DNA from: JAZKFT01 sp043760535
Lineage (GTDB): Bacteria; Bacteroidota; Bacteroidia; Chitinophagales; Chitinophagaceae
DNA: 12,913 nucleotides
Direction of reading: 5' to 3'
Assembly: GCA_043760535.1 (NCBI GenBank)
Contig: JAYUOV010000158.1
Coordinates: forward strand, 1-12,913
Of this stretch, positions 6,333 to 12,913 are shown in pieces (within the stretch, counting starts at the first letter, position 1; the number at the start of each line of letters is the position of its first letter). The translations under genes were made by a program, and so were the position numbers. Under the pieces are notes generated by a model. That model saw only the letters and a list, made by a program, of their open reading frames with translations. It searched no databases and was not told the origin of the DNA.

Positions 6333-6533
6333 CTAGTAAAGAAACAAATAACCAACATTGCACCAATAAATCTTTCGAAGCGTTTTAAATAACTAACCAT
6401 TAACAAAAGAGACCGCTGAATGAGACTTATTAATGTCAATTTGATGCTTATTTGTTTTTTACAACGGGCTTATTTTTTGTAAGCATTAAAAAATACAGAA
6501 AATCTTCTGTGGAGAAATAGCGGGTAATTATCC

Positions 6534-6565
6534 TTGTCCACCAACGCCATATCTGTTTACTTTCG
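6534..6565 (+). promoter_or_regulatory. Probable promoter of the TPR lipoprotein gene
   Basis: TTG at 6534-6536 and TACTTTCG at 6558-6565 (one mismatch to TAnnTTTG) have a 21-bp spacer. The -7 box ends eight bases before the ATG at 6574, so the transcript leader would be very short. Confidence 0.4.
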
Positions 6566-6573
6566 TTCCCGTT

Positions 6574-7404
6574 ATGAAAAGGATTGTAGATTATTCGTTG
6601 ATGATTACCACAGTAGGCATTATGGGAACATCATGCGAAAGCAAGCCGGTTACAAGTACCAACGACGGTAATAAAACGGCCACCGAAAATCAGGTTATCA
6701 TTTTACTGAAAGAGAAAATTTTCCAAAACCCGGACTCAATTAGACTTTACGATAAACTGATAGACCTATATACTGCCAGCAAAAATTATACGGCTGCTGC
6801 CGCTTGGTGCGATTCTTTATTGAAACGTAATGAAGACAGTAACTTTTCTTATTGGTTTGTGAAAGGCGACCTGCAGCGGCAGGCACTACAATTCGATATG
6901 GCAATTGGCTCTTATAAAACATACCTCAACCGTTTTCCCGACGATGATCAGGTGTTACTTAATCTTGCCAATACCAATGCAGAAGCTGGAAAATTAGAGA
7001 GCCTAGCACAAAGTGATGCTTTTATAAACAAAGCTGCTACCAGAGATATAAAGGCCGATGGTTATTTTATTAAAGGCGTTTATTATAGCCGTATTAAAGA
7101 ATTTGATAAAGCCATCGAAAATTTTGACCAAACAATTATTAACCGATATTCTTTTTTAGAAGCTTATTTAGAAAAAGCCATTGCTCAGTTTGATAAAGGA
7201 CTATACAACGATGCATTAAAAACATTGGATAAATTACTAACTGTAAGCCAATCTTATCCCGATGCCTATTACTGGAAAGGAAAGAATTATGAAGCATTAA
7301 AAAAAATTACTGATGCACTTAGTAACTATGAAACAGCTTCTAGTTTAGATAAAACATTTACAGAAGCAAAACAAAAAACAGATAGTTTAAAAGCACTACG
7401 CTGA
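6574..7404 (+). CDS. TPR-repeat lipoprotein
   Basis: 276 residues. A lipoprotein signal (residues 1-20) ends GTSC with Cys21, followed by a Ser/Thr/Asn-rich linker (22-40). From about 42 to 265 there are six or so tetratricopeptide-like helix pairs; the clearest are YFIKGVYYSRIKEFDKAIEN (164-183), AYLEKAIAQFDKGLYNDALK (197-216) and AYYWKGKNYEALKKITDALS (231-250), with the A/G-Y/F-A spacing of TPRs. TPR lipoproteins usually serve as protein-binding scaffolds in envelope complexes; no specific partner or enzyme activity can be read here. It lies directly before rpe on the same strand, with 40 bp between that are almost entirely heptamer array 4. Co-transcription with rpe is therefore possible. 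Gene-level function is unknown. Confidence 0.85.
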   Translation: MKRIVDYSLMITTVGIMGTSCESKPVTSTNDGNKTATENQVIILLKEKIFQNPDSIRLYDKLIDLYTASKNYTAAAAWCDSLLKRNEDSNFSYWFVKGDLQRQALQFDMAIGSYKTYLNRFPDDDQVLLNLANTNAEAGKLESLAQSDAFINKAATRDIKADGYFIKGVYYSRIKEFDKAIENFDQTIINRYSFLEAYLEKAIAQFDKGLYNDALKTLDKLLTVSQSYPDAYYWKGKNYEALKKITDALSNYETASSLDKTFTEAKQKTDSLKALR

Positions 7405-7407
7405 AAC

Positions 7408-7442
7408 AAATCATAAATCATAAATCATAAATCCCAAATTCT
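7408..7442. repeat. Heptamer array 4 (5 units), filling the TPR-rpe gap
   Basis: The plus strand reads AAATCAT three times, then AAATCCC, AAATTCT, and keeps phase into AAATGGC, which carries the rpe start codon at 7445. It starts three bases after the TPR gene stop (7402-7404). The first three units are identical, the least decayed tract of the five. Confidence 0.8.
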
Positions 7443-7444
7443 AA

Positions 7445-8092
7445 ATGGCTCTCATTGCTCCATCATTACTTGCTGCCAACTTTGTAAACCTGCAAACCGA
7501 ATGCAATATGCTTAACCAAAGCAAAGCTGACTGGTTTCATTTGGATGTGATGGATGGCCGCTTTGTACCCAATATCAGTTTTGGCCCCATGATTATTGAG
7601 TTTATTCGTAAAACCACCACCAAGGTTTGCGACGTACATTTAATGATAGAAGAGCCGGGCAATTATGCAGAAGTTTTTAAAAAAGCCGGTGCCGATATTT
7701 TATCCGTTCATATAGAGGCGTGTACCCATTTGCATCGAAATATTGAGCAAATAAAAAGTTTGGGAATGCAGGCCGGTGTTGCAGTTAACCCGCATACGCC
7801 GGTAAGTTTACTTAACGATATATTGCAAGATATAGATGTGGTGTGCCTAATGAGCGTAAATCCTGGCTTTGGCGGTCAATCTTTTATTCCGTACACTTTA
7901 GAAAAAATAAAGCAGTTGCGCAAAATGATTGATGAGCGTGGCCTAAAAGTAAAAATAGAAATAGATGGCGGTGTAACGCTGCATAATGCAGCCTCAATTA
8001 TTACCGCCGGTGCCGATGTATTAGTAGCTGGAAACACCGTTTTTAAGTCGGCAGATCCTATTGCTACCATAGCAATGCTAAAGGCAATTTGA
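7445..8092 (+). CDS. rpe: Ribulose-phosphate 3-epimerase
   Basis: 215 residues, standard length. It interconverts D-ribulose 5-phosphate and D-xylulose 5-phosphate in the non-oxidative pentose phosphate pathway, in the cytoplasm, on a TIM barrel with a bound divalent metal. APSLLAANF is at residues 5-13, HLDVMDGRFVPNISFGP at 32-48, DVHLMIEEP at 63-71, VNPGFGGQSF at 138-147, IDGGV at 173-177 and VAGNTVF at 194-200. Metal ligands fit His32, Asp34, His65 and Asp174, with Asp34 and Asp174 as the acid-base pair. The ATG at 7445 gives the expected N-terminus and lies in phase with heptamer array 4. It converges on the YiiX-like gene, the two stop codons being only 11 bp apart with no visible terminator between them. 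Confidence 0.97.
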   Translation: MALIAPSLLAANFVNLQTECNMLNQSKADWFHLDVMDGRFVPNISFGPMIIEFIRKTTTKVCDVHLMIEEPGNYAEVFKKAGADILSVHIEACTHLHRNIEQIKSLGMQAGVAVNPHTPVSLLNDILQDIDVVCLMSVNPGFGGQSFIPYTLEKIKQLRKMIDERGLKVKIEIDGGVTLHNAASIITAGADVLVAGNTVFKSADPIATIAMLKAI

Positions 8093-8103
8093 TAATGCTA
8101 ATT

Positions 8104-8778
8104 TTAGTATGCCCATTTACCCAATTCCACGGTATGCTTATTCTGGGTTACATCATCTATGCCTACGCCTTCCTTGCCCATTAATTTGGAGTGGTTAAAG
8201 TAGTTGGTGTCGCCCAGGGCTTTATCTAAACTTTTTACTACAAACTCGGCACAGTACAGCCGGTCGTTTGTGTACCAATCGAAATCCATATCAAACGGAA
8301 TAGCTGCTTTGTATAGCCGCTGCACTTCTGTAATAAGGACGTTGTTTTGTTTCTTATCTAAAGGCAAACGAAATACTCCAGCAGCTTTGTTATCATCGGG
8401 GTGCATAAACGACCAAAGTTCTTCCCTTTTTAGTTTTTGATCGGGGTTAAATTCGCCGCCAATGGTGTGGTAGATAAAAACCGTATCGTTTTCTATACTG
8501 GCAATTCCAATATGGCTAAATGTTTTGTCCTTTTCATTCAGTCGCCTTATCATTTCACTGGTTAGGTCGCTGCCGCAGCGGGTAACAATATCGCCAGTAT
8601 TAACCACTTTTATAATTTGTGGTAAAACGGCTTTATAGTACTTGTTCAATCGTTCTTTTTTATACAAAGAATCCCGGTCGTTAAACACGGGATTCTTTGC
8701 TTGTTGTTCTTGCTCAGTACAGGCTGTAAGCAGGCTTGTAACAACATAAAAACTAACGGTTATAATATTTCTTTTCAC
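8104..8778 (-). CDS. YiiX/C92-like permuted-papain lipoprotein
   Basis: 224 residues. The lipoprotein signal ends SLLTAC with Cys20. The rest fits the circularly permuted NlpC/P60 (YiiX, peptidase family C92, PF05708-like) fold: GDIVTRCG at 62-69, FSHIGI at 87-92 with likely catalytic His89, and later LYCAEFVVKSL at 174-184 with likely nucleophile Cys176. In this fold the His precedes the Cys, as seen here. Members are thought to be amidases or thioesterases on peptidoglycan or lipids; the substrate here is unknown. The start is GTG at 8778, which gives a good signal peptide and overlaps the last 26 bp of phoH, so translation is likely coupled to phoH. Its TAA lies 11 bp from the rpe stop on the other strand. 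Confidence 0.82.
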   Translation of the reverse strand: MKRNIITVSFYVVTSLLTACTEQEQQAKNPVFNDRDSLYKKERLNKYYKAVLPQIIKVVNTGDIVTRCGSDLTSEMIRRLNEKDKTFSHIGIASIENDTVFIYHTIGGEFNPDQKLKREELWSFMHPDDNKAAGVFRLPLDKKQNNVLITEVQRLYKAAIPFDMDFDWYTNDRLYCAEFVVKSLDKALGDTNYFNHSKLMGKEGVGIDDVTQNKHTVELGKWAY

Positions 8779-9793
8779 GTTCGGCTTCTATTTTATCTTC
8801 TTCTATTTTTTCTCTGTCGTAAGCTTTAATAATGGCTTTCACCAAGCGGTGGCGTACCACATCTTCTTCATCTAGTTCTATATGCGCTATGCCATTTACA
8901 CCCTTTAAAATGCGGGTGGCTTTTTCTAATCCACTACGTTGGTTTTTAGGCAAATCTACCTGCGTCATATCGCCGGTTATTATGGCTTTAGCATTGCCAC
9001 CAATCCTGGTTAAAAACATTTTAATTTGTAGGTCGGTAGCATTTTGTGCTTCATCTAAAATGATATATGCATTGTCTAAAGTTCGGCCACGCATGTAAGC
9101 AAGTGGTGCTATTTCTATCGTACGGGTACTCATGTAATAGCCGAGTTTGTCGGCAGGTATCATATCATCCAATGCATCGTACAAAGGCCGCAGGTATGGG
9201 TCTATTTTTTCTTTTAAATCGCCGGGTAAAAAACCAAGGCTTTCTCCAGCTTCTACCGCAGGCCTTGTAAGAATAATTTTTTTAACTGATTTATTTTTTA
9301 ATGCCCTTACGGCCAAAGCCACAGCAGTATAGGTTTTGCCGGTACCAGCAGGGCCAATGGCAAACACAATATCGTTAGTATCACTTTCGCTAACCATCTT
9401 TTTTTGGTTAGCTGTACGTGCCCTTACTGTTTTGCCATTAGGGCCAAAAACCAATACTTCATTGGGGTTGCGTTCTACAAAATTATCAACTGTTTCTGCA
9501 TCGTCTCCGCCACCAAGCATTTGGGTAAAATAACTTTCTGTAAGGTGTCCGTTTCTTTCGAGATACTGGATAACCAGTTCTATCTTTTCTTTTGCATGTG
9601 CAATCTGTTCCTGTGCACCTGCTAATTTTAACTGTGTTCCCCTTCCTAAAATTTTAAGGAGTGGAAATTTCTTTTTCAGCAGATCTAGTTTGCCATTGTT
9701 TACGCCAAAGAATTCGATAGGGTTTACGGTGTCCAGGGTGATGATGGTCTCTGTCAAGGTGCATTCTTTTTTGGTTAATGATTGTAATGCCAT
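8753..9793 (-). CDS. phoH: PhoH-family ATPase
   Basis: 346 residues, normal for PhoH-like (PhoL/YbeZ type) proteins. An N-terminal region (about 20-80) looks KH-like, with VNPIEFFGVNNGKLDLLKKK and LGRGTQLKLAG. The P-loop ATPase domain follows: Walker A GPAGTGKT at 147-154, TRPAVEAGESLGFLPGD at 176-192, Walker B IILDEAQ at 244-250, TGDMTQVDLP at 273-282, and VVRHRLV near 312-318. The family hydrolyses ATP and is linked to RNA metabolism, often beside the ybeY RNase gene. No ybeY is visible here; instead a C92-like lipoprotein overlaps the 3' end by 26 bp. The charged tail 327-346 is long and coiled-coil-like. The start is ATG at 9793. The 227 bp upstream hold no clear promoter or gene. Confidence 0.95.
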   Translation of the reverse strand: MALQSLTKKECTLTETIITLDTVNPIEFFGVNNGKLDLLKKKFPLLKILGRGTQLKLAGAQEQIAHAKEKIELVIQYLERNGHLTESYFTQMLGGGDDAETVDNFVERNPNEVLVFGPNGKTVRARTANQKKMVSESDTNDIVFAIGPAGTGKTYTAVALAVRALKNKSVKKIILTRPAVEAGESLGFLPGDLKEKIDPYLRPLYDALDDMIPADKLGYYMSTRTIEIAPLAYMRGRTLDNAYIILDEAQNATDLQIKMFLTRIGGNAKAIITGDMTQVDLPKNQRSGLEKATRILKGVNGIAHIELDEEDVVRHRLVKAIIKAYDREKIEEDKIEAEREKKYYNR

Positions 9794-10020
9794 TTTAATT
9801 ACTTATTCATCATTACCAAATTTCTTTTTTGTAAATGGTGATTGATGATTTTGTTATTAACAATTGGGGAGAAATTTTACAGCTGAGGCAAAATGGCGGA
9901 GAGGAGTGCTGGGAATTTTTGTTTAAAATTAATGTGCATCTCTCCTTTGTCTTAACCATGCTAAACTCCATGCCTTGCAGGTTCTGCTGTAAATTTTCTT
10001 TATTTAGTATTAACACAAAA

Positions 10021-10875
10021 TCAATGCCTAAGTTTAAACCACCACAAAGCAGCATACTGCTTGGTATAATAAATGGCTGCAAAAATGTACCACCTTAAAT
10101 CGGGGTAAAATTTCTTCATAAATTTAGCGTGGTTGCGGATGCCGGTGGTGCGGATGTTGAGCCACTTGTCTTTGCTTACGCTGCCCTTGTGTATATGCAT
10201 CACTTTTGCCTGCGGCAAAAATTGAATTTTGTAGCCGAGTTGCTTAAAATTCCAGCACCAAAGGGTGTCTTCGCAATACATAAAAAAATCGTCGCTTAGT
10301 TTTTTCTTAGGTAGCTGTTTGATGATGCTTTTTGGAAATAACATAAATGCTCCCCAAACCCAGTCACATTCTATTTCGGTTTTGTGGTCGAAATAGGTGT
10401 GGAGCATTAGTGCCTCTCTCTTGGGCTTGGGTAATAATTTATAAAATGGAAATACTTCCAGCAGCTCCCAGCCAATGGTGCGAAAACGGCGGCAAGTGTG
10501 CTGCAAGCGGCCATCGGGGTATTGCAGTTGTGCCGAAACCATGCCCACTTTGGGGTGAGCCACTATATAATCGTAACAGATTTTTGGGGCGTTATTAATC
10601 AGTTCGGTATCGCTGTTGAGTAGTAATAAATATTCGCCAGTGCTATGCTGTACGCCAAGATTGTTACCGCCGGTGAAGCCAGTATTCTCGATGCTTTTTA
10701 CCAGTTTAATGGTGGGGAATTTTTTAAGAAAAAGATTGGGGTCACATTCTTTTGAGGCATTATCTACCAACACAATTTCATAAGATAAGCCAAACAATTT
10801 TTCTTGCAGCGAAGCAATACAATTGCAGGTAAGTTTAAACGTATTGTAGTTGATGATAACGATAGAAAGCAGCAT
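10021..10875 (-). CDS. Family 2 glycosyltransferase
   Basis: 284 residues from ATG 10875. The frame stays open to 10929, but that start would overlap the preceding gene and add 18 residues before the conserved MLLSIVIINYN strand, so 10875 is preferred. The GT-A fold is evident: SIVIINYNT at 4-12, LVDNAS near 36-41, GFTGGNNLG, and the metal-binding DXD-like LNSDTE at 86-91. DWVWGAF follows, then MYCEDTLWCWNFKQLGY, in which Glu202-Asp203 supply the likely catalytic base. It belongs to the rhamnosyl/GT2 group that moves an NDP-sugar to a lipid or polysaccharide acceptor. There is no membrane helix of note, so it is likely cytoplasmic at the inner membrane. It is last in a minus-strand run after another GT2 gene (19 bp gap) and yfhO. 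Donor and acceptor cannot be read. Confidence 0.9.
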   Translation of the reverse strand: MLLSIVIINYNTFKLTCNCIASLQEKLFGLSYEIVLVDNASKECDPNLFLKKFPTIKLVKSIENTGFTGGNNLGVQHSTGEYLLLLNSDTELINNAPKICYDYIVAHPKVGMVSAQLQYPDGRLQHTCRRFRTIGWELLEVFPFYKLLPKPKREALMLHTYFDHKTEIECDWVWGAFMLFPKSIIKQLPKKKLSDDFFMYCEDTLWCWNFKQLGYKIQFLPQAKVMHIHKGSVSKDKWLNIRTTGIRNHAKFMKKFYPDLRWYIFAAIYYTKQYAALWWFKLRH

Positions 10876-10894
10876 AATCTCAGCCGTAGCATTA

Positions 10895-11902
10895 CTACGG
10901 AAGTTTATAAAAATACGGTTTGTTAGCAATTATTTTAGGAGCGTAACTTATTAGGCACCACACATTATTGATGTAGTCGCTAACATTTTTCCAGGTATAT
11001 CTGGCATTGTTTCCTTTAAAAATTTTTTCAATCAATAACCCCAAAATAAACACCGGAATATTAAAGATGAATATAGATAGCATCAATAAATAATAACCAA
11101 CGCCGTATTGCTTACGAGTTCTTACAAACATCGAAAGCATTATCTGACGACCTTTTTTGTTCCAGAGGTTTTTACCATTTTCCGATTCTTTAGTATCGTA
11201 AAAATTACCACTTGTGCCCCCGCCAATATGTGTCACTTTTGGTTGGCTGTACAATACTATCTTACCTTGTTTGCGTAACCGGCTACACCATTCTATCTCT
11301 TCGGCGTACATAAAAAAGTCTTCATCTAGCAAGCCTGCTTTTACAATGGCCGATTTTTTTGCCAACAAAAAAGCTCCTACAATCCAGTCCACTTCCAAAC
11401 GGTCTTTTACCTCGGTAATGCTTGGTACACGGGTATTTAATTTATAGCCCCAATACCTGATAAACCTGCCGAGGTAAGGTAGTGGTAACAAAAAATTTAA
11501 ACCGCCTTTTACAAAATGGGCTCCTGAAATCTGATGCGTGCCATCGGTATTTAAAAGCTGTACGCCGCAGCCAATTGCATCGTCGTTTTTAAACAAGGCA
11601 ATGGTTTTATCCAAAGTGCCATCTAATACAATTGTATCTGCATTTAGCAGCAGTACATTTTCGCCTTTGGCAATTTTTATGCCTGCGTTGTTAGCCCTTG
11701 CAAAGCCAGCATTGTAGCCCGTTTGCAGCCAAATAACATCTTGAAAATTTTCCATTACCAGCTCATTACAATTGTCTTCGGAGTTGTTATCCACTAAAAT
11801 AATTTCAAACGAAATTTCTTTGGTTTGCTCGTACACGCTACTAATGCAATCCAGCACCAGTTTAGACGATTTGTAGTTTACTATGATGATGGATAAATCC
11901 AA
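10895..11902 (-). CDS. Family 2 glycosyltransferase with C-terminal membrane segment
   Basis: 335 residues. The N-terminal GT-A domain has LSIIIVNYKSS at 3-13, LVDNNSED at 36-43, GYNAGFARANNAG at 62-74 and the DXD-like LNADT at 86-90. Then come VDWIVGAFLL at 171-180 and FFMYAEEIEWCSRLRKQG at 196-213, with Glu201/Glu202 at the usual acidic catalytic position. A hydrophobic helix at about 269-293 should anchor the C-terminus in the inner membrane. The start codon appears to be TTG at 11902: it places the conserved first strand at residue 3, and no ATG occurs in frame between the upstream stop (11947-11945) and the catalytic strands. Array 5 ends one base upstream of this TTG. It is paired with a second GT2 gene 19 bp downstream and yfhO upstream, which suggests joint work on a surface glycan. 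Confidence 0.9.
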   Translation of the reverse strand: MDLSIIIVNYKSSKLVLDCISSVYEQTKEISFEIILVDNNSEDNCNELVMENFQDVIWLQTGYNAGFARANNAGIKIAKGENVLLLNADTIVLDGTLDKTIALFKNDDAIGCGVQLLNTDGTHQISGAHFVKGGLNFLLPLPYLGRFIRYWGYKLNTRVPSITEVKDRLEVDWIVGAFLLAKKSAIVKAGLLDEDFFMYAEEIEWCSRLRKQGKIVLYSQPKVTHIGGGTSGNFYDTKESENGKNLWNKKGRQIMLSMFVRTRKQYGVGYYLLMLSIFIFNIPVFILGLLIEKIFKGNNARYTWKNVSDYINNVWCLISYAPKIIANKPYFYKLP

Positions 11903-11903
11903 A

Positions 11904-11938
11904 TAATGAGTTGTCAGATATAGTTTATCAGTTATCAG
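11904..11938. repeat. Heptamer array 5 (5 units), filling the yfhO-GT2 gap
   Basis: The plus strand reads TAATGAG, TTGTCAG, ATATAGT, TTATCAG, TTATCAG. The words differ from arrays 1-3 but the 7-bp period is the same. The yfhO stop TGA (11937-11935) lies in the last unit, and the GT2 start codon TTG (11902-11900) is one base beyond the first unit. Confidence 0.68.
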
Positions 11939-12913
11939 ATGCTTTTACTTTTATCCAAAACCACAGCATGCTTTTTTGCAAAAATTTGCTTTGCACAATA
12001 GGCTAATAATAAAACGATCAAAAACCAATTGGCAATTCTGCTGAGCATACTGCCGGTTTTATAACTGGCTGGCTCAAACTTAAATTCAATATTATGCTTG
12101 CCTGCCGGTACAGTTAGGCCACGCAGCACATAGTTTGCTTTAATTACCTCGGCTTTTTTGCCATCAATGTAAGCGTACCAATCTTTATAATATATTTCGC
12201 TGAAGATGGCCAATGCGGCTACCGATGCATTACTTGCATATTTAATCGCATCATTGTCAAATGTAGTTTGTTTGATGGTGCTTAGGCTGTCCACCATACC
12301 TACTGTACCAATTGCAGCTTTATATTTTGCATCCACAATCGCCGTGTCTTTTGCATTGAATGCATCCAATCCTTTCATTTCTTCCACAGCGCCATTTACA
12401 AACTTTACACCTTTAACAAACCAGCAATTACCTAAAGCACCCGTGTTAGGAAAAGCCATTGGCTGCTTGGTTTGTGGATTTTGCTGTATCACATATTTGG
12501 TGTTGAGCATGTTGAGCACCTGCTCATTTAGTTTGCCCGAAAGTTGGTAGCTAATCAGGTCATCATAAATACTCAACTTGGCCGGATGGTAACCACCTAT
12601 GGACTTGTGATAATAAGAAGTCTTTGATTCGTTATAAGTATCAGCAGTAAGGTTTAAAACACGGAAATTTGGATCAGTGTCTTTTAGTATTTCCTGATCG
12701 TAAGGTGTTAGTTCAAATACTTTGTTTTCGTAGCCATCCTTGCTGGTAAAGCTGGTTTTATTCAGGTATTTAAAACCTAAGCTTAGCAGGTCTATTACAA
12801 TCAATAATCCAACACCGCCAAGCATTACAGCCATACTGGCTTTCTTTCTGATAAACAAACCGATCAAAACAATAGCTATTGCAACAAAGGCTAATGACCG
12901 CAAAATATCCTTG
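11935..12913 (-). CDS. YfhO-family membrane protein, N-terminal part beyond window
   Basis: The frame is open through the right edge (326 codons visible, stop TGA at 11937-11935), so this is the C-terminal portion of a longer gene; a TTG near 12903 is not taken as a start, since the frame continues upstream of it. Two hydrophobic helices lie at the visible N-terminus (FVAIAIVLIGLFI and VMLGGVGLLIVIDLLSLGF). A long soluble, probably periplasmic region follows, then a final helix (WFLIVLLLAYC). The C-terminal block with YYKDWYAYIDGKKAEV, NYVLRGLTVPAGKHNIEFKF and a last helix is characteristic of the YfhO (PF09586-like) family, polytopic proteins implicated in glycosylation of cell-wall or lipid-linked polymers. 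The following two GT2 genes fit such a role. The exact activity is unknown. Confidence 0.85.
   Translation of the reverse strand, partial: KDILRSLAFVAIAIVLIGLFIRKKASMAVMLGGVGLLIVIDLLSLGFKYLNKTSFTSKDGYENKVFELTPYDQEILKDTDPNFRVLNLTADTYNESKTSYYHKSIGGYHPAKLSIYDDLISYQLSGKLNEQVLNMLNTKYVIQQNPQTKQPMAFPNTGALGNCWFVKGVKFVNGAVEEMKGLDAFNAKDTAIVDAKYKAAIGTVGMVDSLSTIKQTTFDNDAIKYASNASVAALAIFSEIYYKDWYAYIDGKKAEVIKANYVLRGLTVPAGKHNIEFKFEPASYKTGSMLSRIANWFLIVLLLAYCAKQIFAKKHAVVLDKSKSI

Larger units (their letters stand above)
6083..6573. other. 490-bp AT-rich intergenic region without a gene
   Basis: No credible reading frame is seen on either strand; the longest ATG-led runs are a dozen codons. It holds a diverged direct repeat (6141-6202 and 6271-6332), a small hairpin AGGGA/TCCCT near 6221-6240, several long T runs, and the candidate promoter of the TPR gene at its right end. 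A small RNA cannot be excluded. Confidence 0.6.

Noticed and set aside
9797..9824. Possible sixth heptamer array before phoH (AATTACT, TATTCAT, CATTACC, AAATTTC)
   Set aside because: Some words resemble array units, but no heptamer is repeated and it would lie at a gene start, unlike the others. Too weak to call.
9813..10082. Minus-strand frame of 89 codons between the GT2 gene and phoH, and a plus-strand frame at 9835-10098
   Set aside because: Both overlap the GT2 3' end, have no recognisable domain or signal, and have compositions unlike neighbouring proteins. The spacer 9794-10020 is best left empty.
10876..10929. Longer form of the last GT2 protein starting at 10929
   Set aside because: It would overlap the upstream GT2 gene by 35 bp and add residues before the conserved first beta strand. 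The start at 10875 fits the family.

Overview
The window looks like chromosomal DNA of a Bacteroidota bacterium, most likely Chitinophagaceae or a close relative (inference). The reasons are AT-rich coding sequence, several lipoprotein and signal-peptide genes, promoter boxes of the Bacteroidota TAnnTTTG type, no obvious Shine-Dalgarno sequences, and a gene set typical of that phylum. There is no sign of phage, IS element, CRISPR, tRNA or rRNA. The content is mostly housekeeping and cell-envelope genes.

Left part (1-5514). A minus-strand M1-family metallopeptidase runs off the left edge. It is followed by minus-strand pcm (protein-L-isoaspartate methyltransferase), a plus-strand pseudogene with one frameshift and one nonsense codon, and a divergent pair: an exported PPC/DUF296 lipoprotein (minus) and a lipoprotein MsrA (plus). 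Next comes a plus-strand LolA-like lipoprotein carrier, convergent with minus-strand ubiX (flavin prenyltransferase). A strong two-way terminator lies between these two.

Middle part (5552-9793). An exported thioredoxin-like protein (plus) is followed by 490 bp of AT-rich DNA without a gene, which holds a diverged direct repeat. Then come a TPR lipoprotein and rpe (ribulose-phosphate 3-epimerase), both plus. They converge on a minus-strand pair, phoH and a permuted-papain (YiiX/C92-like) lipoprotein, whose reading frames overlap.

Right part (10021-12913). A minus-strand cluster reads yfhO (partial, off the right edge), GT2 glycosyltransferase, GT2 glycosyltransferase. This is probably part of a surface-glycan or lipid-glycosylation locus.

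The most unusual structure is not a gene. Five intergenic tracts (1349-1418, 4821-4862, 4924-4965, 7408-7442, 11904-11938) are degenerate arrays with a strict 7-bp period. They are built from related words such as AATCCCC/AATCCCT, AAATCAT and TTATCAG. Each lies at or within a few bases of a stop codon: three contain the stop codon, and two fill the whole gap from one gene's stop to the next gene's start. They resemble in style the short heptanucleotide repeats known from filamentous cyanobacteria.
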